A DNA stretch of 12,721 bases from Gracilaria caudata (lineage: Eukaryota > Rhodophyta > Florideophyceae > Gracilariales > Gracilariaceae), in NCBI GenBank assembly GCA_030374735.1, contig JASCIV010000761.1, positions 1 through 12,721 of the forward strand. Reading direction: 5' to 3'. Made by a program: the position numbers and the translations under genes. The notes beneath the pieces were generated by a model. It did not search any database. It was given only the letters and a program-made list of their open reading frames with translations, and was not told where the DNA came from. Positions 1 through 7,800 of the stretch are shown in pieces (the stretch's first letter is position 1; each line of letters begins with the position of its first letter).

Positions 1-262
1 TGCCGGGCGGGGGGCGCGGGGGCGGAGAGGCGAGTGGCGTGGAGCGGAGGCGACGGTATGTGACGGAGCCGATGGTGGGTGCGTGGTGGGTGGGGGGCGA
101 AAATCGGTGGCGGTAGTAGCGGTGGTGACGGCGGTGAGTGGCAGAAGAGTGCGACGACCGGGCGCATGGCGCGCAGTTGTGGCGTTTGGTTTTACGACAG
201 GCGAGCACTGGCTGGCATTTGGGAAGGGCGGCACATATGCGGCGCGCGCGTTTTGAGAACGT

Positions 263-345
263 CCAATGGGCACGCGCGGTGCGCAGCGCGCGCGCTCATT
301 GGGCGGCGCTGCGCCGTTTGGGCGAAGCCAAAAAAGCTGACGTCA
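263..345. promoter_or_regulatory. CCAAT / inverted CCAAT / CRE cluster
   Basis: CCAAT lies at 263-267, its inverse ATTGG at 298-302, and the 8-bp palindrome TGACGTCA at 338-345. CCAAT boxes recruit NF-Y and TGACGTCA recruits bZIP (CREB/ATF/TGA-type) factors in other eukaryotes. Three such motifs within about 80 bp, in DNA without a gene, suggest a promoter, possibly bidirectional. Function is inferred from motifs only. Confidence 0.4.
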
Positions 346-414
346 CGGCGCGCTGGATTTTGCGAGCGTCGCGCTCACGCCGGAAACGCGAGCGCGTGTG
401 CGCGGCGGGAGAGC

Positions 415-437
415 GGCGGGGGGGCGGGGGCGGGGCG
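415..437 (+). promoter_or_regulatory. GC-box run / G-tract
   Basis: A run of G blocks separated by single C residues contains overlapping GGGCGGG-type GC boxes (Sp1-like). It also has three long G runs that could join a quadruplex. It lies about 70 bp right of the CRE palindrome, consistent with promoter DNA. A similar G-rich run at about 904-926 is probably composition-driven. Confidence 0.3.
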
Positions 438-853
438 CGCACTTTGATGGGTACTATGCAGGGGGCAGGCGGCTGGGAGACGAAGCGCGCGTGACCAGTG
501 TCGGCGGCTGAGAAGCGGCGCGTTGGTGGCTGCAGTGGCTCGCGCTCGCGCCGCGCCAGCTTGTCGGCAGTGGCGCCGCTGCGCGCGCGCGCACAGCTCA
601 ACAGCTAACGGCGCCGCTCGCCTCGCGCAGTGCGCCAGCGCGTTGTGCGTCGTTGAAGTTCGGTAGTACAAGGGCGGCTCTCTCGCGCTTCTGCGCTGTG
701 CAGCGCGCGGATCATCTCTCACGCCGCGCGGCGCTTGCTGCACGGTGCAACGGCGCCTGCGTTAGCGCTCATGCGCGTCTCTCTCTCACCTGCATGCGCC
801 GTTACTCCGGTGGCGTGGCCACGTAGCAAGGTGGCACACGGCCCCACGTCGCA

Positions 854-876
854 CACGTGGCGCGCCCATTCATTGG
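854..876. promoter_or_regulatory. G-box CACGTG plus inverted CCAAT upstream of the DDT gene
   Basis: CACGTG at 854-859, followed by GG, forms a plant-style G-box/ABRE-like core (bZIP/bHLH site). ATTGG at 872-876 is an inverted CCAAT box. Both lie 114-136 bp upstream of the chosen DDT start at 990. If they are functional, transcription would begin to their right, which disfavours the in-frame ATG at 771. Confidence 0.35.
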
Positions 877-989
877 CAAATCAGACTCTCGTAGAAGAGG
901 CTTGGGGGGAGGGGGGGGGGGAGGGAGCATCAGCGTCATCAGCGCGCGCTTGCCTCAGGCAGGGCACCGGCACCCACATGCGCGCCGCG

Positions 990-1958
990 ATGGGACGCGA
1001 CTCTGCTGCGCCGCCGCCGCAGCCACCGCCGCCGCCACCGCCTCCGCCGTCGCGCCACCTCCCAGAAGAGGCGCACGCGCTGCGGCTGTGCGCCACGCCG
1101 TCGCCGTCGCTTCCCTCCGATCTAGAGCGCGTGCGACGCAAGTGGCAGATGGCGTCCGTCAACCACTTCCTGCACGTGTTCGGCGCACACCTACCGCTGC
1201 CGCCCGCCGTGGCGGGGGAGCTCACGCCCGACGCGCTCGAGCGCGCCGTCGCCGCGCCCGAACGCAGCGCGCAGTCGCTGGCGTTGCTGCGTGACGTCAT
1301 CACCGCGTTGTTGGTGGCGTTGGACGCGGTGTCGTCGCGCACCGCGCCCACCGCGTGGTTCACCGCGCTGCGCGTGCTGGTGGCGGCCAACGTGCCGCTG
1401 TTCGCCGACTGCGTGCAGTTTGGCCAAAACGCGCTCGAGCAATACGAGCACGGCGACGACTTCCTCACGCACGCCGGCTGGCACGTGCGCCTGGGGCTGC
1501 TACTATCGCTGTGCGACACCGCCGCCGAGCGCGCGCGCAGCGTGCGCGACGCGCTGAAGGAAGCGGAAAACGCCAGCACCATCTCGCGCAGCGAACTGGA
1601 GCTTCGCGGCATGCGTCTGCGTCCGCTGGGGCGCTGCTCGCAGCGGCGCTTCCACTACAAGGTGGGCGCCACGCGCATCTACTCGGGCTACAAGCGCAAG
1701 GGCTGCGGCGCGCTGCTGGTGGAATGCTCCGACTCGCACTCCATGACGCAGTTGGCCGACGCGCTGGCGGCGTCGGCGGTGGCGCGCGACGTTGTGATCG
1801 CGCAGCACATCCGCACGCACTTCCTGCAGCCGCTGCTGCAGCTGGAGCTGCGCGCGCGCCGCCGCGAGGAGCGCCGCGCGGCCGAGCTGCAGCAGCGCGA
1901 GCAGTCGCGCCAGCGCAATGCGAAGCGCCCGCGCCGCGCTAACGCCGCGTACCTCTGA
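990..1958 (+). CDS. DDT/WHIM-domain chromatin protein
   Basis: A predicted nuclear protein of 322 aa with the domain order of ISWI-partner proteins (WSTF/Acf1, RSF1, plant DDT-related proteins). After a Pro-rich tail with nine consecutive prolines (residues 12-20) comes a DDT-like segment at about 57-115 (NHFLHVFGAHLPLPP, then LTPDALERAV). A WHIM1-like helix follows at about 160-190 (WHVRLGLLLSLCD, RSVRDAL), then a WSD/WHIM2-like segment at about 208-235 (RLRPLGRCSQRRFHYKVG). The C-terminus is a basic, Arg/Glu/Gln-rich helix ending in an NLS-like AKRPRR. In ISWI complexes these modules bind the remodeller and linker DNA. No PHD finger or bromodomain is present, so this is a short form. Start: ATG 990 has G at -3 and +4; ATGs at 771, 978 and 1149 are also in frame, and 1149 would still keep the DDT segment. 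Family assignment is by motif pattern only. Confidence 0.65.
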   Translation: MGRDSAAPPPQPPPPPPPPPSRHLPEEAHALRLCATPSPSLPSDLERVRRKWQMASVNHFLHVFGAHLPLPPAVAGELTPDALERAVAAPERSAQSLALLRDVITALLVALDAVSSRTAPTAWFTALRVLVAANVPLFADCVQFGQNALEQYEHGDDFLTHAGWHVRLGLLLSLCDTAAERARSVRDALKEAENASTISRSELELRGMRLRPLGRCSQRRFHYKVGATRIYSGYKRKGCGALLVECSDSHSMTQLADALAASAVARDVVIAQHIRTHFLQPLLQLELRARRREERRAAELQQREQSRQRNAKRPRRANAAYL

Positions 1959-2153
1959 CACGTGTGTTCGCTGCACAACGCTCCGCCTCTTCCACGCCGC
2001 GTCGCGCGCCTTCCACCCGCCTGTGCGCGCTGCGTCAGCCACTGACTGACTGTGACTGCCGTCACACGCTCATCGCCCCCCCTTCCCTGCGCCCGCGCTC
2101 TCTCGTCATCGCGCTCATCGCTTCCATCGCGCCCAACCGCCAGCCGCGCCACC
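1959..2153 (+). other. Short spacer: DDT 3' UTR and USP14 leader/promoter
   Basis: This 195-bp gap between two tandem genes must hold the 3' end of the DDT transcript and the promoter and leader of the USP14 gene. It contains a TGACTGACTGTGACTG stretch at about 2043-2058 (half AP-1-like repeats) and a pyrimidine-rich run. No TATA-like element is seen. Confidence 0.35.
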
Positions 2154-3292
2154 ATGACCGGACCGCCCGTGTCCGTGTCCGTCAAATGGAACAAGCAAAC
2201 CTTCTCCGACGTGCAGATCGACACCGATGAGGCGCCGCAGGTGTTCAAGTCGCAGCTGTGGACGCTCACCGGCGTGCCGCCCGATCGCCAGACCGTGCTG
2301 GGCTTCAAGGGCGGCAAGCTCAAGGACGACGCCGACTGGAACGCCGTCGGGCTCAAGCCCAACATGAAGCTCATGTTGCTGGGCACGCCCGACGAGTCGC
2401 GTCTGGCGCCGCCGTCCGAGCTGCCCAACGTGCGCGACGACCTGGACGTCGACGCCGCTGACCACAGCTACCAGCCCATGGTGATCGCGCCGCCGGGCCT
2501 CGCCAACCTCGGAAACACCTGCTACATGAACGCCACCATCCAGTGTCTGAATGCCATTCCGCCGCTGGTCAGTTCGCTGTCGTCGTATTCGGGGCGCACC
2601 GATGCCATGAACCCGGCGGAGAAACTCACCGCTGGACTGCGCGATGTGTTCACGCGCCTCAATGCCTCCAGCTCGCCCAGCGTCAACCCGCTCTCCTTCC
2701 TGGCCATTTTGCGACAGGTCAACCCGCAGTTTGCGGAGCGCAACAACCGCGGCCTGTTCATGCAGCAGGACGCGGAGGAATGCTGGGGGGAGATTTTGTC
2801 GCACCTGTCCACCTCGCTCAAACTGGACGGCAGTGACAACCAGATCGATAATCTGCTCGCCATCCGCATGCGCGGCGAGGACAGCTGCGACGAGTCCGAC
2901 GAACGCGTGGAACGTCGCGAGACGGTGCGAACGCTCAAGTGCCATATCTCGAAGAATGTGAACCACCTGCCGCAGGGCATCAAGGAAGGACTGGAGGAGA
3001 AGATCGAAAAGCGAAGCGAGGCGTTGGATCGCTCGGTGAATTGGACGCGCAAGAATCGCATCGACAGTTTACCTCCATTTCTCGTAGTGCAGTTTGTGAG
3101 GTTCTTTTGGAAGCCGACCGAACGCGTAAAGGCAAAGATTCTGCGCAATGTGTCGTTCCCCGTAGGTCTTGATGTGTTTGATTACTGCACCACCGAGCTT
3201 CAACAAAAGCTGAATGTGAAGCGCGATGAGCTGCGCGCCGCTCAGGATGCAGCAGCCACTGGTGCTTCGGACGCCGCAGCGGCCACACCGGC

Positions 3293-3326
<34 letters not shown>

Positions 3327-3575
3327 GCAGATGATCAGCCGCTCGTTGCAGAAACTGGCAACTATGAGCTCTGTGCCGTGCTCACTCATCAAGGCAGAGC
3401 CGCAGATGCTGGACATTACGTAGCGTGGGTCAAGGACGCGGGATCCAAGTGGTACAAGTTTGACGACGACAAGGTCACCGTTCAAACTGAGGAAGATGTG
3501 AAAAAGCTTTCTGGCGGCGGCGACTGGCACATGGCGTACATGTGTCTGTATAGAGCGAAGAACGTTCCTCCGTAG
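2154..3575 (+). CDS. USP14/UBP6: Proteasome-associated ubiquitin hydrolase, Ubp6/USP14 family
   Basis: A 473-aa cysteine deubiquitinase of the family that docks on the 26S proteasome through its N-terminal ubiquitin-like domain and trims ubiquitin chains from substrates. Residues about 6-78 form the UBL domain, ending in the typical MLLGTPDE. The USP domain spans about 113-469. The Cys box GLANLGNTCYMNA gives oxyanion Asn118 and nucleophile Cys123; the His box AGHYVAW gives His421; KFDDDKV gives the third catalytic residue Asp437; and SGGGDWHMAY closes the domain. The middle (TLKCHI...NHL..GI..GL, and FLVVQFVRFFWK) looks most like plant UBP6. A poly-Ala insertion lies in the variable loop before the His box. 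Start: GCCACCATGACC is a near-perfect Kozak site. An in-frame upstream codon at 2052 is ACG/non-ATG-like or weak and would add only a low-complexity leader. Third-position GC falls sharply in the 3' half. It is convergent with the next gene, 54 bp between stops. Confidence 0.95.
3291..3329 (+). repeat. In-frame (GCT)n tract encoding poly-Ala in USP14
   Basis: Near-perfect GCT repeats, interrupted once by ACT, encode an Ala-rich insertion. It sits where USP14 homologues carry a length-variable, low-conservation loop, so the fold should tolerate it. The near-uniform codon is typical of replication slippage. Confidence 0.85.
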
Positions 3576-3629
3576 AACAACACAAAAGAAACCAAACTCT
3601 TTTTTTTTTACGTCTCTTGTCAATAAGAA

Positions 3630-4571
3630 CTAAACACGCTTCAGGGCGACGAATCTAACCACCGGACGTCCGTCCTCTAATGTACACTCTTCGTGTCGTA
3701 ATATTGTAAACTGGCGCGCGGCGCTAAACACGTCTGCGAGTTCGCCGCGACGCAGCATCTGAGAAGCCTTGGCAGGAGATCCGAAGCGCTCGCAACCCGT
3801 AAGGAAGTGTTCGTACAAGACCAGTCCGCCCGGCTGTACGCCCTCGTGCAAAAGTTCCAACACGCCGCGGCGCAAGAAACGCACCACGATGAGCAGTGCA
3901 GCGGCGTGCGTTCGTAGAAACTGCCGGTCGTCAGCAAGATGCGCTCCGAACGTGCGCGTTATGGTGCGCACGCTTCCGTTGCAAGGCGCGCCGGGAAGGA
4001 GAGGGTGGTACTGTTTGGTGAGCGCCAGTTGGGAGGCCTTGTGCGTGAGTTTGGAGTCGCGATCCACGGCGGTGACGGAGAAGCCGGCGAGTGCCAGAAA
4101 CGCTGCATCACGCCCACTGCCGCAACCGATATCGAGAGCTGTTTTTGTGGCGAGTGCACGCACACGAGATAGCTCTTGCAGCACGATGGTTGCTGGGGAC
4201 CAGAGCGCGCGGCTTGGGCCTTGTGCGCGCGGCAGGTGGCTGATGTGGTGCTCACTCAACACGATGGGCGTGGCGTAACCTCTGCGTTGCAGTTGCTGGG
4301 CCACTTGGGAGCATTGTTGTGGATCTCCGAAGACGGCGAGCTGAGGCTGTGCAGACACGGGCGGAAGCTCGTTTGTTCTAGCACGCACTCCGCCGTGTGG
4401 CGAGAAGGGAAAGTTTGAGGAATGGGCCACGTGCTCTGCGTCAAAGTGGGCTTCACAGCGAATGTCGATCAAGGGCGGTTTGCGGTGGCCCGGGAGCTCA
4501 GAAAATGCAGCCAGCCACTGCGACTTGTCCGGCGCAACGCGTTGGCGTGTGTGGGAAGTTTGCAAACGCAT
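3630..4571 (-). CDS. Rhodanese-like domain fused to a SAM-dependent methyltransferase
   Basis: A 313-aa two-domain protein. Residues about 13-106 are rhodanese-like: PPLIDIR, FDAEHVAHSSNFPF and, near the end, a helix leading to QRRGYATPIVL. The position of the catalytic cysteine (normally C-x-x-G-x-R) reads VFGDPQQC, with Gly82 where Cys would be, so thiosulfate or persulfide transfer is unlikely. Residues about 140-313 are a TehB-like class I methyltransferase. Motif I is LDIGCGSGRDAAFLA (146-160), the end of strand 2 is AVD (168-170), and a later block reads RFLRRGVLELL, PGGLVLYEHFL and GELADVF. The methyl acceptor is unknown; a thiol or small-molecule substrate is only a guess. GC3 is visibly lower than in the PMT or PLP-enzyme genes. 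Start: the ATG at 4571 is the first in frame, in a weak context (C at -3), with a 4-codon uORF just upstream. Confidence 0.85.
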   Translation of the reverse strand: MRLQTSHTRQRVAPDKSQWLAAFSELPGHRKPPLIDIRCEAHFDAEHVAHSSNFPFSPHGGVRARTNELPPVSAQPQLAVFGDPQQCSQVAQQLQRRGYATPIVLSEHHISHLPRAQGPSRALWSPATIVLQELSRVRALATKTALDIGCGSGRDAAFLALAGFSVTAVDRDSKLTHKASQLALTKQYHPLLPGAPCNGSVRTITRTFGAHLADDRQFLRTHAAALLIVVRFLRRGVLELLHEGVQPGGLVLYEHFLTGCERFGSPAKASQMLRRGELADVFSAARQFTILRHEECTLEDGRPVVRFVALKRV

Positions 4572-4583
4572 GTGGCAAGGACG

Positions 4584-4598
4584 TTACGTGTGGCACAT
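4584..4598 (-). other. Minimal upstream ORF in the rhodanese-methyltransferase leader
   Basis: On the minus strand ATG-TGC-CAC-ACG-TAA (peptide MCHT) ends 12 bp before the main ATG at 4571, which is in a different frame. If the transcript starts upstream of 4598, scanning ribosomes would meet this uORF first. Whether it is transcribed is not shown by the sequence. Confidence 0.35.
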
Positions 4599-5497
4599 TG
4601 TACGAGAAAAGGGCTGCCAGGTGAATGCGAGTCGGCAGGAAAACGTATCGGCTGCGCAGAGTGGAATATCACACACAACGCGGGCGGTTGACAGAGCAGT
4701 TGAGCTCACCACGAGTGAGGCGTTGGCCGCAGATCGCAGTGCACGGTTTGTTGCGTGAAAGATTCCTGAACACGATGAAGATAGATCAAAAGAGAGCGTT
4801 AAGTACCTCGGTACATGTATTTCGGTATTTTCAACGCCAGTTTGCGCGCGAGGTGCGAGCCAACTTGGTGGTTCTCGTTGGGCGCAGCCAGCAGCCGCCG
4901 AGCGACTCGCCGTTTTCTCCGGCGTGCGCGCGTTCCCAACGCGCACGTAGGCGCTGGCATCTCTGCCGAGACTTTGGACTGCGCATCTGTTGCTCTTGCG
5001 AATCGTCGCCCACTCTCTCAGGCTTACAATCAGCGGCAAAACATACAACGGTACAGCGCCAGGTCTGAATCTGGCACTCAGCTCTTTACCAACGCGTCGC
5101 CGAGCTCGTTGTTCTGGAGGCTGCGGTTGTGCTTGTGCTCTGTGGTTTGTGTGTGTACGCAGTACACGCCCCGCTTTCGCTGCTGTCTCTCGCCGTGCGC
5201 ACAGGGAGCAGCGCTGTGCTACCGTGTGGCGTTTGCGAATCGGCTGCGAAACCGAACTGGAACGCGCGCATCCCCGCCCGTGCCCCAACAGCGTTTGCAA
5301 AAGCTCAAAAAGTTGCTCGGGTAGGCGCCGTGCCAATCGTTGTAAACGGAGCGTTCGCTTTTGTGGCAGCCGATTCGTGCAGTGCGCCCCGTAGAAAGCA
5401 GACGCTGCACGCGCCCACGCGCCAGCTGTAATCAACACAAATCGAGAGCGTGGGAAAAAGGGCGACGCTTGTTGTTCACATATCTGTGGTCGCCACC
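4599..5497. other. Divergent intergenic region of lower GC
   Basis: About 900 bp separate the minus-strand rhodanese-methyltransferase gene from the plus-strand PAP2 gene. It should contain both promoters. CCAAT at 5333-5337 lies about 160 bp upstream of the PAP2 start. Open frames here (for example plus-strand ATGs at 4625 and 4815) encode basic, Cys/Ser-rich sequence without any domain I recognise, and they overlap in different frames. The long minus-strand frame at 4584-5438 has no ATG until its last five codons. I find no tRNA, snRNA, RNase P or SRP RNA signature. A small orphan gene or ncRNA is not excluded. Confidence 0.4.
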
Positions 5498-6347
5498 ATG
5501 GCGTTCATCGCCAGCGCACTGCTACTGCGTGGCGCGCCGCGCACGGCTCGTGCAGCACGAAGCAACCGGCGCGCGCGCACAATGAGCGCCAACACGACGG
5601 CGAGGAACAAGGCGCTCGCCGATGTGACCAAGTACACCGTATGCGCCGCAGTCGCCGCACTGCTATTTTACAAGCGCGACGCGTCCACGCTCGTGTACGT
5701 GAGCGCGTCGCTGCTCAACTCGGCGTTAGGCAAGCTGCTGAAGCAACTCATCCGCCAACCGCGCCCAAGCGGCGCGCAAAAAAACGACGCGGGCATGCCG
5801 TCGTCGCACGCCACGTCGCTGTCGTTCCTGGCGCTGGCGCTGCTCGCCTACGCGGCGCTGCACGCGCGCTCGGCGCTGGGCGCGGCGGGCGCGGGCGTGG
5901 TGGTGGTGGCGGCGCTGCTGGCGTCGTACTGGCGCGTGTCGGCGGGCTACCACACGGTGGCGCAGGTGGCGGCGGGCTGGCTGCTGGGCGGCGTCAACTC
6001 GGTGGTGTACATTGGCACGCTGCCGTGGACGATGCGCCGTGCGCAAGTGCTGATGATGAGCGGCAACGCGCTGGTGGTGACGGCCGCCATGCTGCTGGTA
6101 AGTTGGGGCGCGTCGTGCTTCTCGCTCTCTCCTCTTCTCTCTCGTTGTGCGCGAGCAAACTGCGCGCCGCGCTGGCTGCTGACATTGGTGCCCCGGGTCG
6201 CGCTCTCGAAAATGTGCGAATTTTTGTAACTCCGCGCAGACGGCGGCCGTTTTTATTGCCGGCCCCGATGCGCTCGCCGTGCGCGCACGTCTCGCCGCGC
6301 GGCGCCAGCGGCAGCGGCAGCGCTCCGATCGCGGCGCGCGATCGTAG
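5498..6347 (+). CDS. PAP2-superfamily lipid phosphate phosphatase, LPP-epsilon-like (one intron)
   Basis: Exons 5498-6097 and 6240-6347 give 235 aa. The PAP2 phosphatase signature is complete: K82-x6-RP (KQLIRQPRP), PSSH at 101-104 and R146-x5-H152 (RVSAGYHTVAQV), with the nucleophilic and acid/base histidines in place. Several Ala/Leu/Val-rich membrane segments surround them. The DAGMPSSHATS and GYHTVAQV wording resembles plant plastid LPP-epsilon (phosphatidic acid phosphatase feeding galactolipid synthesis) and related dolichyl-diphosphatases. The N-terminal 45 residues lack acidic residues and are rich in Ala, Arg and Ser, so an organelle transit peptide is plausible. Start: GCCACCATGGCG at 5498 is an ideal Kozak site; an ATG at 5450 is also in frame. 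Without splicing the frame would stop at 6229. Splicing instead extends a hydrophobic helix (TAAVFIAG) and ends in a basic tail. Confidence 0.85.
6098..6239 (+). other. Predicted GT-AG intron in the PAP2 gene
   Basis: A consensus donor GTAAGT begins at 6098 directly after codon 200 (phase 0), and the acceptor CAG ends at 6239. The 142-bp interval has a pyrimidine-rich run (about 6118-6145), a TAAC branch-like sequence about 10 bp before the acceptor, and an in-frame stop at 6227-6229. Joining the exons continues the frame as a hydrophobic segment followed by a basic tail. An alternative acceptor near 6153 would end the protein within about ten residues. Confidence 0.7.
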
Positions 6348-6527
6348 AGGCCCCCCTTAAAACACTCTCCGCCAGCGCCAGCCGCCGCCGCCGCCGCCGC
6401 CTCTCCACCTGCGCGCAGTGCTCCCAAGCCAACAACAAAAACAGGCGGCGCGCACCTTGTTGTTATTTTGTGTGCGTTGAACATTGCGCTGCGTTTGTGC
6501 TCACGTTTCGCCGCCGCAGCAGCACGC
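6348..6527 (+). other. Spacer between PAP2 and DoxX genes with (GCC)n
   Basis: This 180-bp spacer between tandem genes contains a pure GCC repeat at 6381-6401 and a short A/T-richer stretch at about 6430-6470. It must hold the PAP2 3' UTR and the DoxX promoter and leader. No TATA box is evident. Confidence 0.4.
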
Positions 6528-7091
6528 ATGAGCTCCAAGCGCCTGACGCCGGAGCTGGCGCCCGGCCTCACGCCGTCCGCGCAGTGGTTCATCGCGCGGC
6601 TGGCGCCGCACAAGAACGCCATCTCGCTGCTACCGTTCGCGTTCTTCACGCTGGAGGCCGCGCTCGCCGTGGCGTGCGCGCGCGTGTACGCCGACTCGGA
6701 CTGGTTGCTCAAGTTCAGCTTTGCGCAGCTGCTGGCCATCAACATGGTGTTTGCGGGCATCCTGCACTTCCACGCGCCGCTGTTCGCGTTTTACAGCTCC
6801 ATGATCTTCGTGCCGTTCAAACGCTTCTGGCTGTACGCCACGGGCGTGGTGATGGTGTTTGGCGGTCTGGCGCTGCTGTGTGCGCGCACGCAGGTGGCGG
6901 CGGCGTACGCGCTCATGGCGGTGTTGGTGGTGATGTTCCCGGGCAATGTGGCGTGCGTGTTTCTGGACACGCCGCGCCGGCTGGTGTGCAACGGCTCGCT
7001 GGCGGGCGCGCTGGTACGTTTACCGATCCAGTTTCTGTTCATTGCGTGGGCAAAGTGGTTCACCACGCCGCCGCTGCCCCCTCCCTTCTAA
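6528..7091 (+). CDS. DoxX-like multi-pass membrane protein
   Basis: A 187-aa protein with four or five hydrophobic segments (about 30-50, 64-84, 101-119, 124-145, 158-176). The pattern matches the DoxX-like family: an early FAGILHFHAP, then LYATGVVMVFGGLALL, MAVLVVMFPGNVACV and a final RLPIQFLFIAWAKWF. Family members are small integral membrane proteins; some bacterial relatives form part of oxidoreductase or thiosulfate:quinone systems, but eukaryotic members are mostly uncharacterised, so no reaction is assigned. The first 25 residues are hydrophilic, ahead of the membrane core. Start: ATG 6528 is the first ATG in frame; its context is only moderate. The gene follows PAP2 in tandem and is convergent with the PLP enzyme, with just 32 bp between the two stop codons. 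Confidence 0.75.
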   Translation: MSSKRLTPELAPGLTPSAQWFIARLAPHKNAISLLPFAFFTLEAALAVACARVYADSDWLLKFSFAQLLAINMVFAGILHFHAPLFAFYSSMIFVPFKRFWLYATGVVMVFGGLALLCARTQVAAAYALMAVLVVMFPGNVACVFLDTPRRLVCNGSLAGALVRLPIQFLFIAWAKWFTTPPLPPPF

Positions 7092-7123
7092 ACAAAGCAA
7101 AAGCAAAGCAAAAGTGTTTGTTG

Positions 7124-7800
7124 TCATGTGGCGGCGGCGGCGCTGATCACGCGCACGGTGTTCACGCCCACGTTGCCGCCGCACGCTATCACCACCGACG
7201 CCACGCAGCTGTTCGCGTCGCGCCACTCGCCGTCGCGCCGCAGCGCCGCCACCGCCACGCCCGCCGCGCCCTCCAGCAGCTTGTGTTCCATCGCCAGCAT
7301 ATCGCGCATCGCGCGTCGGATGTCCTGCTCCGACACAACAGCCCACGCGTCCACCAGATGCGCGCACGCCTCGTACGTGATGCTACTCGCGTCAATCTGT
7401 CCCGCACTGCCATCCGACAGCGTGTGTTCACACGGCGCCTCCACCACGCGCCCCGCCTTGATGCTCTCAAACATCACCGCCGAGTTCTGCGGCACACAGC
7501 CCACAATGCGCCACTGTCCCGGTTGCGACGCCTTCAACACCGCCGCCACGCCCGCAATCAGTCCGCCGCCGCCCACCGTCACGTAGCAGCACTTTTGTCG
7601 CCCGTCAAACGACGGGTGCGCGCTCGCAAAGTACTCCATGATCTCCACGCCAATCGTGCCCTGCCCCGCAATCACCAGCTCGTCATTATACGGCGACACA
7701 TACAACGCGCGCTGTTGGCGCGCAAAGCTGGCCGCCGCCAACTCCGCGTGCAAGCAGTCGTCGCCCGTCACGCGGATCTCGCACTTTGCACCACCACCAC

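Larger units (their letters stand above)
1..770. other. GC-rich non-coding region, probable promoter DNA
   Basis: No convincing protein is encoded here. The open frames on both strands are Arg/Ala/Gly-rich, lack recognisable domains and overlap one another, as expected of very GC-rich DNA. The stretch instead holds promoter-like elements: CCAAT at 263-267, inverted CCAAT at 298-302, a perfect TGACGTCA at 338-345 and a run of GC boxes at about 415-437. It may serve the DDT gene to the right, a leftward gene beyond the window edge, or both. I see no tRNA-like or snRNA-like sequence. Confidence 0.5.

Noticed and set aside
904..926. Long G run as a G-quadruplex regulatory element
   Set aside because: The run is a near-homopolymer in extremely G-rich DNA, and nothing beyond composition supports a specific structure or function.
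1292..1299. Second TGACGTCA palindrome as a regulatory site
   Set aside because: It lies inside the DDT coding region, spelling ordinary codons (R-D-V-I), so the match is probably chance.
881..1612. 243-codon minus-strand frame antisense to the DDT gene
   Set aside because: It is a Ser/Ala/Arg-rich shadow; the plus-strand frame has coherent DDT and WHIM motifs and GC3 bias.
3705..3709. TGTAA as a chlorophyte-type polyadenylation signal for USP14
   Set aside because: It occurs once, about 130 bp past the stop and inside the opposite gene. The other plus-strand genes have no TGTAA after their stops, so the match is not informative.
4625..5068. 147-aa plus-strand frame beginning with ATG
   Set aside because: The start context is ordinary, the sequence has no domain or hydrophobic pattern, and another frame with ATG at 4815 overlaps it. 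Nothing favours one over the other.
4584..5438. 284-codon minus-strand open frame upstream of the rhodanese-methyltransferase gene
   Set aside because: It lacks an ATG until its last five codons and shows no recognisable domain. Long stop-free frames are common in this composition.
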